Part shown: positions 9,475 to 15,553 of the stretch, in pieces
Position numbering within the stretch: the stretch's first letter is position 1
How the letters are laid out: every line of letters begins with the position of its first letter
NCBI GenBank assembly: GCA_965220245.1
Contig: CBDCPI010000008.1
Span: 434,001-498,000, forward strand
Reading direction: 5' to 3'
From: CBDCPI01 sp965220245
Lineage (GTDB): Bacteria; Chloroflexota; Dehalococcoidia; Lucifugimonadales; UBA3495
Length of the DNA stretch: 64,000 nt
The notes under the pieces: generated by a model
Seen by the model: the letters and a program-made list of their open reading frames with translations, nothing else
Database searches by the model: none
Told to the model about the DNA's origin: nothing
Program-made: the position numbers and the translations under genes

Positions 9475-9794
9475 CGGCGCTTCCTTTGGACCATCTGCGG
9501 CTCCTTGACCATCTGCGGCTCCTTGACCATCTGCGGCTCCTTGACCATCTGCGGCTCCTTGACCATCTGCGGCTCCTTGACCATCTGCGGCTCCTTGACC
9601 ATCTGCGGCTCCTTGACCATCTGCGGCTCCTTGACCATCTGCGGCTCCTTGACCATCTGCGGCTCCTTGACCATCTGCGGCTCCTTGACCATCTGCGGCT
9701 CCTTGACCATCTGCGGCTCCTTGACCATCTGCGGCTCCTTGACCATCTGCGGCTCCTTGACCATCTGCGGCTCCTTGACCATCGACAACTCCAT
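9453..9794 (-). CDS. Open frame across the 18-bp repeat: MELS + 16 x MVKEPQ
   Basis: The minus strand carries an uninterrupted 113-codon frame made of 16 perfect MVKEPQ hexapeptides and a short tail. It ends 21 bases inside the MFS gene in another frame. Every repeat unit contains AAGGAG, five bases, then ATG, so each unit is itself a plausible ribosome site plus start codon. It may be a leader peptide coupled to MFS translation, or simply a consequence of an in-phase repeat. No homologue is recognised. Confidence 0.25.
   Translation of the reverse strand: MELSMVKEPQMVKEPQMVKEPQMVKEPQMVKEPQMVKEPQMVKEPQMVKEPQMVKEPQMVKEPQMVKEPQMVKEPQMVKEPQMVKEPQMVKEPQMVKEPQMVQRKRRWEPMHR
9495..9782. repeat. 18-bp tandem repeat, 16 identical copies
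   Basis: The unit CTCCTTGACCATCTGCGG is repeated 16 times without visible variation over 288 bases, with a partial extra unit at the left edge. The perfect identity implies recent expansion or active slippage. The unit length is a multiple of three, so copy-number change would keep the minus-strand frame open. It sits immediately upstream of the MFS start. Confidence 0.95.
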
Positions 9795-9814
9795 TTGGAA
9801 TGTGGTGGTGACGT

Positions 9815-9979
9815 TTACGGCGGAGGCCGGGTGCCGATCAGCCGGACACCGATAAAATACGGGCCCGGGCTTGATGGGCCCTGGGGGAAGCCCCCTTTGG
9901 CGATGGAAAGGTAATCATCGGGAGTGTAGTTGCAGCTCTTGAGGCCGTACTTCAATGGGGCCATCGCCAATGGGGCCAT
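9815..9979 (-). CDS. Hypothetical 54-residue open frame
   Basis: The minus-strand frame has ATG at 9979 and a second in-frame ATG 15 bases later; the start region is a tandem of GCGATGGCCCCATTG. It encodes KYGLKSCNYTPDDYLSIAKG and ends ...GVRLIGTRPPP. The composition looks protein-like rather than random, but no family is recognised and the ribosome site is poor. It may be the C-terminal remnant of a lost gene. Confidence 0.25.
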   Translation of the reverse strand: MAPLAMAPLKYGLKSCNYTPDDYLSIAKGGFPQGPSSPGPYFIGVRLIGTRPPP

Positions 9980-10146
9980 CGCCGCTGGGGTCTTTTGGTT
10001 GTTCGTCTGAACTGTGCTTTCTCTGATTCCTGGATTTACAGGATAGGGCTATAATACCACCGTTGGATCTAGGACGAACTGCTTTCCAGATATGCCTTCC
10101 CCAAAATGCTGTCCGGTAGACAGCCTAAAACACGGAGAGAATTGAT
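9980..10146 (+). promoter_or_regulatory. Probable promoter region of the LLM oxidoreductase gene
   Basis: TATAAT at 10050-10055 is a perfect -10 box. The -35 candidate TTCCTG at 10027-10032 (spacer 17) is weak. The start codon is at 10147, giving a leader of about 85 bases. No operator is obvious. Confidence 0.5.
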
Positions 10147-11142
10147 ATGGACCGGATTGGCGTGGCTTTTTCCGGGGGCTTGCAGCCTACCGAGGTGGTG
10201 GAGTGCATTGAACTCGCGGACCAGCTAGGTTATGAGTCAGCGTGGATGGCCGAGGGGCACGGCGGCGATCAGTTCAGCATTCTTACGGCGTGCGCCCTCA
10301 AGACCAATAACATCCTCCTCGGCACCAGCATCACCAGCGTTTTCGTTCGCAGCGCACCTACGATAGCCATGGCCGCGGCTTCCGTGGACCATTTTTCCCA
10401 AGGCCGGTTCGTCTTGGGTCTGGGCACCAGCCACAAGGTCCAAGTAGAGCCGGAGCACGGGCTGGTCTTCGCTCAGGCGGTGCCCCGGTTGAGGGAGTGT
10501 ATCGACATTATCCGCAGCCTGCTGCGGGACGGCGAGGTCTCTTACCAGGGAAACGTTTATGACATCCGGGGTTTCGATTTTTGGTTCGAACCCTTCAGGC
10601 AGGAAATTTCCATCTACGTCGCGGCGGTATTTCCCAAGCTGTTGGAGGTATGCGGCGAAGTCTCCCAGGGCGCTCTGTTGACCTGGTGCACTCTGGAGCA
10701 CGCCAAAACCGCCGCCAGGCACGTAGCCATCGGCGCCGAGGGGGCCGGACGGGATCCCGCCGAGGTGGAGGTTGCCACCCTGTTGCCCTGCGCGGTTACA
10801 GATGCCAGAGACCAGGAGATCGACGCGCTGCGGTCCAACATCGCCAGGTACGCGGCCCGTTTCCCCCGTTACCGCCGACTAATGGAGGAAGCGGGCTTTA
10901 CCGAGGAACTGCAAGCAGTCCGGACTGCTTGGCAAGAGGGCGAACCCGATAAAGCCATTCGCTTGGTGCCCGACGCTCTGATCGATAAGATCGCTTTGGT
11001 GGGCACCGCCGGTCAATGCCGGGACCGACTTGAGGAGTACCGGCAGGCTGGCATCACCCAGCCGCTCATCTCCCCAAGGGTCTCGGGCGCCGATGCCAAA
11101 GAGAAGGCGCTGGAAATTATCCGGGCCTGCGCCCCGCGTTAA
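10147..11142 (+). CDS. LLM-class (luciferase-like) flavin-dependent oxidoreductase
   Basis: The 331-residue protein matches bacterial-luciferase-like TIM-barrel monooxygenases or F420-dependent reductases. Landmarks are the N-terminal LGYESAWMAEGHGGDQFS strand, then RSAPTIAMAAASVDHFSQGRFVLGLG (dominated by the conserved GRF.LGLG turn), and the C-terminal GTAGQCRDRLEEYRQAG segment that binds the flavin phosphate. The length is normal. Substrate and cofactor (FMN or F420) cannot be read from sequence. The ribosome site is CGGAGAGAATTGAT-ATG. It stands alone on the plus strand, convergent with the RidA gene. Confidence 0.88.
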   Translation: MDRIGVAFSGGLQPTEVVECIELADQLGYESAWMAEGHGGDQFSILTACALKTNNILLGTSITSVFVRSAPTIAMAAASVDHFSQGRFVLGLGTSHKVQVEPEHGLVFAQAVPRLRECIDIIRSLLRDGEVSYQGNVYDIRGFDFWFEPFRQEISIYVAAVFPKLLEVCGEVSQGALLTWCTLEHAKTAARHVAIGAEGAGRDPAEVEVATLLPCAVTDARDQEIDALRSNIARYAARFPRYRRLMEEAGFTEELQAVRTAWQEGEPDKAIRLVPDALIDKIALVGTAGQCRDRLEEYRQAGITQPLISPRVSGADAKEKALEIIRACAPR

Positions 11143-11214
11143 TACCGGCGTCGGCCGAAAGCTCGTGGCACGCTGACAGGCCAACTGAAAGGAAGTAAGC
11201 TTTGCCTGGCTACC

Positions 11215-11610
11215 TCAAGCGGTTACAGCAATAGCTTCGATTTCGATCAGCAAGTCCGGGTTGGCCAGGGCCTTAACTTCGACCAAAGTGCTGGCCGGAT
11301 AGTCCTTCTCGAAGTATTGCGCCCGCACCTCGTGAATTTGCGAGAAGTGTTCCGCCAAATTGGTTACAAAGACGGTGACCTTGCAAACGTCGTCCATCGT
11401 CGCCCCGGCGGCTTCCAACACCGCTTTCACGTTCTCCAGGGTCTGCCGGGTCTGGGCTTTAATGTCTCCCTTCCCCACAGCTTCTCCCTGAGCGTTTCTG
11501 GAGACCTGCCCGGACACAAATACCAGGTTTCCCGCCGGGACTTTAACTCCCGGAGAGAAGATTCCGCTGGGCTTGCTAAGCTTAGAGCTTTCCAGGATCG
11601 TTTTTGGCAC
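11215..11610 (-). CDS. RidA family enamine/imine deaminase
   Basis: The 131-residue protein belongs to the YjgF/YER057c/UK114 (RidA) family, trimeric proteins that hydrolyse reactive enamines or imines. Visible signatures are VFVSGQVSRNAQGE, QTRQTLENVKAVLEAAGATMDDVCKVTVFV and the C-terminal PASTLVEVKALANPDLLIEIEAIA. The Arg of the archetypal IRTTGP-like active site is not obvious, since the equivalent region reads STLVEVKALA, so it may be a subfamily variant. Start GTG 11610 follows AAAGGAGGCGCGCC. It ends a minus-strand run with the protease and RraA genes. Confidence 0.9.
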   Translation of the reverse strand: MPKTILESSKLSKPSGIFSPGVKVPAGNLVFVSGQVSRNAQGEAVGKGDIKAQTRQTLENVKAVLEAAGATMDDVCKVTVFVTNLAEHFSQIHEVRAQYFEKDYPASTLVEVKALANPDLLIEIEAIAVTA

Positions 11611-11622
11611 GGCGCGCCTCCT

Positions 11623-12048
11623 TTAGGGGCATCTAGAATCGGTCACGACAAGCCTTGAATACCCGCCCAACGACCGGGTGACGCGCGCCCCGCGCATCAT
11701 CAGGGCGTCCGTGGGGACCAATCGCTGGCCCACCGGGTCCACGGCTAATAAAGCGCGTTCCAACGTGTACACTCCGAGCAATGCGGTCCCGTCGTCATCG
11801 CCAAATACGACAATGGTTGAGAAGGTCTTGCCCTCTATTCTAACTTGAGCCTCACCGATGGCGCGCTCAATGGTGGAGCCGTCAGCGATGCGAAACCTGA
11901 CCGTTTCCGTTGGTACAACACCCAAGCGTTGAAGGAGAGGCGATGGCGCGACGGTGAAGGTTGAGCCAGTATCCACCAAGGCTTCGACGGTTTGGAACGC
12001 GCCAGCGTCGGGGCTGCCTACTTCCAGTGGGTATCGAAAGATGCTCAT
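11623..12048 (-). CDS. Retropepsin-like (clan AA) aspartic protease
   Basis: The 141-residue single-domain protein has the retropepsin signature ALVDTGSTFTVAP (catalytic Asp26 in DTG) followed by a flap-like region and the second hydrophobic glycine turn (ALLGVYTLE). Retropepsins act as dimers, each giving one Asp. Such small bacterial clan AA proteins are common, but their substrates are unknown. The start has GGGAGAACGGC-ATG. It is 12 bases upstream of the ridA start, so co-transcription is likely. Confidence 0.82.
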   Translation of the reverse strand: MSIFRYPLEVGSPDAGAFQTVEALVDTGSTFTVAPSPLLQRLGVVPTETVRFRIADGSTIERAIGEAQVRIEGKTFSTIVVFGDDDGTALLGVYTLERALLAVDPVGQRLVPTDALMMRGARVTRSLGGYSRLVVTDSRCP

Positions 12049-12137
12049 GCCGTTCTCCCTTGGATGGGAACATCAGCTAGAGAACCCCTGGTTCTCAGTA
12101 TGCTTTCCGGCGGGATACCCAGTTTCCACCGGCAGAG

Positions 12138-12827
12138 CTAACGATCGGGTGCGGTCATCTGGTCGTAGTTAACTTGCCGGTGGGCCTCTATCGGGTCAAC
12201 ACCTCGGGCAATAGCGTCCTTGACCCGTTCTTCGGTGTCGGCAAACTCCTGGGCCAACTTAAGGGCCTCGATGGCTTGAGCGCCCGGGACCACTACCACC
12301 CCATTGGCGTCGGCCATGACCAGGTCGCCGGGGGATACCGTAACGCCGGAGAGTTGGACTGGCAGACTGTGGCCGCCAAAGGCGCAGCGGTTTCGGATTG
12401 ACTGCTGGATGATACCCTTCCCGTAGACCGCAAACCCCATAGCTTGCATATCGTCAACGTCGCGCGTAACCCCGTCAATGACCGCGCCGATCAGCCCTTG
12501 GCGCACCGCCGTGAACGTGGCTACGCCTCCCAAGCTGTTAACGTCGTTTCGCCCACCTTGGTCGATTACCAGAATGTCCCCGGGTTGCCCCGCCAGAATC
12601 GCCTCCAACGTCCCCAACACAGGAGACTCGGAGCCTTGGTCCAGCGGAACCAGTTTCATGGTCACCGCCCTCCCCACCAAGGTCTTGGCACCCGGCCACA
12701 AAGGCAAAATACCGTGGGGCGCTCCATCAACCCCGAGCCGGTCCAGAGCGTCGGACACATTGGGGGTGGACAACGACAAGTAGGCTCGGATCAAGGGGTC
12801 TCGGGCCGAGGGGGGTAGAGGCGGCAT
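12138..12827 (-). CDS. RraA-like protein / 4-hydroxy-4-methyl-2-oxoglutarate aldolase family
   Basis: The 229-residue protein has the RraA fold signature: ISTPNVSDALDRLG at the start, then GDILVIDQGGRNDVNSLGG, a G.IGAVIDGVTRDVD segment with the metal/substrate Arg-Asp pair, and VVVPGAQAIEAL near the end. Members are HMG/CHA aldolases or oxaloacetate decarboxylases in aromatic catabolism, or RNase E regulators in gamma-proteobacteria; the aldolase type is more likely here. I chose ATG 12827 because GGAG precedes it by 7 bases; the longer frame to 12917 has no such site. Confidence 0.87.
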   Translation of the reverse strand: MPPLPPSARDPLIRAYLSLSTPNVSDALDRLGVDGAPHGILPLWPGAKTLVGRAVTMKLVPLDQGSESPVLGTLEAILAGQPGDILVIDQGGRNDVNSLGGVATFTAVRQGLIGAVIDGVTRDVDDMQAMGFAVYGKGIIQQSIRNRCAFGGHSLPVQLSGVTVSPGDLVMADANGVVVVPGAQAIEALKLAQEFADTEERVKDAIARGVDPIEAHRQVNYDQMTAPDR

Positions 12828-13040
12828 CTCAAAGCTCCGTGAGTTAGCCGATAGCAACCGGAGAAGGTACGGATATGATGTCCTCAGGCGGTAGCGGCAG
12901 TCTATTATGGGCGTCAAGGGCTGTCAACCAATACCGGGCCTTGCCCCAAGACGATTGCAAAGTCTGTAAAACCACACGCCGTCTTTCCGGCAGAGGCCGG
13001 AATCCAGGATTTTTATCGGAAAACGGTGCAGTTGTCTTAA

Positions 13041-13895
13041 GGGGTGTCGTCAAAGCAATCTAGTCCAGATGACCATCGCCCGAATCTGGCAGATGGCCAA
13101 GTAAGAAAGGGAGTTTTTGGCATACCGGGTGGTCACTCCCCGCCACTGCTTGAAGTCCAGGAAGCCGTTTTCCACCAGGTGCCGCAGCTTGTACAGCACC
13201 CGGTCATACTCCCGCTTTTCCCGGCGGTTGCTTTTGGGCGGTATTACCGGGTTCATCCCTAACTCCGAGGCCGCAGCTATGATTTCATTGGTGTCATAGG
13301 CTTTGTCCGCCAGCAGACACTCCGCACTAATACCCTCAATCAGGGGCAAGGCTTGGGTGCAGTCCGCCGTCGTGCCTCCGGTCACTATTACCCTTACCGG
13401 CATTCCGTGGGCATCCACCGCCAGATGCAATTTGCTGTTCAGCCCCCTTTTGTGCGGGCGATGGCCTGGTTGCCGCCCCGGGCGCCGGTGCTGTGGGGAT
13501 GGACTTTGATGTAACTGGCGTCAATCATCAGCCATTCAAAATCAGGATCGTCAATCAGGGCATCCAGCAGCATGGCCCATACTCCCCGGTCCCGCCAGCG
13601 GCAGAAGCGTCGGTGGGTATTCTTCCAGTCCCCGTAGTCCGGGGGCAGGTCCCGCCAGGGGGCACCGGTGCGCAAAATCCAGAACACGGCGTTGATGAAA
13701 CGGCGGTTATCCTGGGCGGGCCGGCCCGTCTTGCCCTTGCCGCCGGGGAGAAGGGGTTCCAGGATTTCCCATACCCGGTCTGAAATGTCGTGGCGCCGGT
13801 GCGCCGGCGCCGCAATTGCTGCTGGCATAGACCAATCCTGCTACACTGGTTGCAATGTCAGCTTATCATCACACTCTTACTTTGACGACACGCCC
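13041..13895 (-). mobile_element. IS5-type (IS427-group-like) element, copy 1
   Basis: The 855-bp element has terminal repeats GGGC/GGTGTCGTCAAAG. It is the same length and appears identical to the copy at 27329-28183 but lies in the opposite orientation. Read in element orientation, its flanks are CTA and TTA, so the 3-bp target duplication does not match, unlike copy 2. Its transposase-start side abuts a DctP pseudogene that lost its 5' part, consistent with a deletion or recombination starting at the element end. Confidence 0.92.
13050..13828 (-). CDS. IS5-family transposase in two overlapping frames (copy 1)
   Basis: OrfA (13828 to 13439) carries the N-terminal helical domain and the first catalytic Asp (LMIDASYIKVH). 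OrfB (ending 13050) carries the second Asp (LLADKAYDT) and the Glu-containing helix (YKLRHLVENGFLDFKQWRG). The frames meet at AAAAGGGGGCTG: OrfA stops at TGA just after it, and a -1 shift there joins them in the order expected for a full IS5 transposase. The same arrangement in both copies argues for programmed frameshifting. Confidence 0.88.
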
Positions 13896-14649
13896 TAGTG
13901 CCCAACCTGCTGAGCCGCACCAACGGACAGGTGGAACTGGTGGTCACTTCCTTCCCGGAACTGGGACTGGCGGGGCCGGACACGAGCGAATAGTGCTCGA
14001 TGCCACCGGCGGGGTGGTGGTGAACCACAACTGGTACGCCGGAGTGGACCAGTTCTTCTTCTGCCACGACAAGATCACCACCCTGGAAGAGTTCAAAGGA
14101 AAGAAGACCCGCAGCCACGGGGCCGCCCTCTCCGACTGGATCAACGGCATGGGCGCCACCGCCCAGTTCGTGGCCTTCTCCGAGGTGTACACGGCCCTGG
14201 AGCGGGGCATCTTGGACTGCGGCGTGACCGGCGCCGACGCGGCTTGGGGCCAACGGTGGTACGAGGTAACCAAGTACATGAACGGTCCTCTCTCCACCTT
14301 CAATGCGACCAACAATGTTATCAATGACAAGGTCTGGGCGAGCTTGCCCACAGACTTGCAACAAATCCTGCTGGAGGAAGCGGCCAAGAGCGAACTGGAG
14401 GCCCTCCGGCTGGCGGCGGCGCAAAACCAAGTCGGGGTTGCCAAAAACGTTAGAGACGGGCTGGAGTTGGTACTGTTCTCCCCGGAGCTGCAAGCCCAGA
14501 GCCGGGTAGCCCTGATGGAGAATGTGATACCCAACTTCTTGAACCGGGTGGGTAGCAACAACGACCCGATAGTCGGCATCTTCAACGAAAAAGTCGGCCC
14601 GCTGGTGGGCCTCACCATCAACCCCGACGGGACGGTCTCCGAAAGGTAG
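13896..14649 (+). pseudogene. DctP-type solute-binding protein, 5'-truncated with internal deletion
   Basis: Relative to the intact paralogue at 18429-19892, this copy lacks the signal peptide and first third (cut at the IS5 end). It keeps VPNLLSRTNGQVELVV..FPELGLAGPD, lost roughly 90 codons internally with a change of frame near 13990, and then retains the C-terminal half from VVNHNWYAGVDQFFFC to the natural end. A 73-base stretch (14213-14285) is identical to 19441-19513. A strong terminator follows. It is not expected to make a functional protein. Confidence 0.88.
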
Positions 14650-14709
14650 AAACTTAGTCCCGGTTAAGCCGGGAAGCCGGTAACGGCCAAAATCCAATAG
14701 TCGCCTCTG

Positions 14710-14749
14710 CACGCCGCCTTCGTTAGGCTTGAAGGCGGCGTGATTTTTT
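14710..14749 (+). terminator. Rho-independent terminator after the DctP pseudogene
   Basis: CACGCCGCCTTC, a 9-base loop and GAAGGCGGCGTG form a 12-bp perfect stem followed by ATTTTTTG. Confidence 0.9.
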
Positions 14750-14820
14750 GTCTTGTCCGCTCCTCTACCGGCGGGTTGTCAAAGACGATGCCGCCACTGT
14801 GCAACCCTTACCACCAGGTT

Positions 14821-15146
14821 GCTGACAGGGGTAGGTATTTGTTTGCTCCGTCGTTCCGGCGTAGGCCGGAACCCAGGGGGTGGGGGCGCGCCTCCTAGTA
14901 AACCCTGCCACGAGGTCGTTCTTGTGTTGCCACCCACGCTGTGCCAGGTCCGAGGTAACGCCAGTGTGCAGCGTCCCGTTTCTCTTGCTGGCGAGGATGT
15001 ATATGCAGGGAATTTTTTCCGGGTTGTGGGAAGAGTACGTCATACCGCTGGTTCTGCCTCGTATGCATTCGAAGGTAGCCCCGGCCCCGCCCCTAGGTTC
15101 CGGCCTGCGCCGGAACGACGGAATGCGGATACCTACCCCTGTCAGC
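14821..15146. mobile_element. Non-autonomous element with the 2373-3707 IS type of termini
   Basis: The 326-bp element has 18-bp perfect terminal inverted repeats GCTGACAGGGGTAGGTAT, close to GCTGACAAGGGTAGGCA of the IS at 2373. It is flanked by CACCAGGTT (14812-14820) and CACCGGGTT (15147-15155), a 9-bp target duplication with one mismatch. It encodes no transposase, so it was probably mobilised by the related IS. Inside lie two REP-like palindromes (TTCCGGC..GCCGGAA) and a GIY-YIG gene fragment. Confidence 0.85.
14891..15043 (-). pseudogene. Truncated GIY-YIG nuclease-domain gene inside the non-autonomous element
   Basis: About 51 residues from ATG 15043 match the start of YhbQ-like GIY-YIG proteins: CIYILASKRNGTLHTGVTSDL..R.WQHKNDLV.GFT. 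The first motif is kept, but the second reads HTG instead of YIG, and the coding homology stops at 14891 where it runs into a REP-like palindrome. The catalytic Arg/Glu portion is only partly present. It is a relic cargo gene. Confidence 0.75.
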
Positions 15147-15155
15147 CACCGGGTT

Positions 15156-15553
15156 GTCATAACGAGCTAACGGCTACGATGGTCGATACAATCTTATGCA
15201 GGACGTTATGTTGAGTATCCGTGGACTATACGACTTAATACATCAACATAACCCGTAAGACTTACGGAACGGTGCTACCAAGTGATGTAAATACAACTTC
15301 TATTTTGATTCGCAATTCCGCATTGCGCTTAATATCATGCTTCTAGGTGTTGACGGTGATATTAGGTAACGAATACTATTTCGCACCGTGTTGATTGGCT
15401 CAATGATAGCGGGTGTTATTCGAGGATAACAGCCACTGACGCTGGAAAAGGGCAGCGATAATCTTAGCCTAATCGCCGCATCAGGGCCGGAGCCAAGTCA
15501 ATCCGTCAAGCCTCGGAACAGGAAAGTCGACCATTAGGTAAAGGGGTGTATTC
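15156..15553 (+). promoter_or_regulatory. AT-rich leader region of the double DctP gene
   Basis: About 400 bases without a gene and clearly richer in A+T than the surroundings. It holds the perfect hairpin CCGTAAG-A-CTTACGG at 15253-15267 and several TATAAT-like hexamers; no single promoter can be chosen. The ribosome site AAAGGGGTGTATTC-ATG precedes the gene. Confidence 0.45.

Noticed and set aside
9382..9914. Plus-strand frames across the 18-bp array (LTICGS and DHLRLL repeats)
   Set aside because: They only mirror the repeat and lack start signals. The minus-strand reading is more suggestive because of its embedded ribosome sites.
10237..10722. Minus-strand open frame opposite the LLM oxidoreductase
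   Set aside because: Antisense shadow without start signals; the plus-strand gene is clear.
12080..12096. GAGAACC-CCT-GGTTCTC hairpin as a terminator
   Set aside because: It lies between two genes of the same strand with no T-run. The stem is short, so it is not supported as a terminator.
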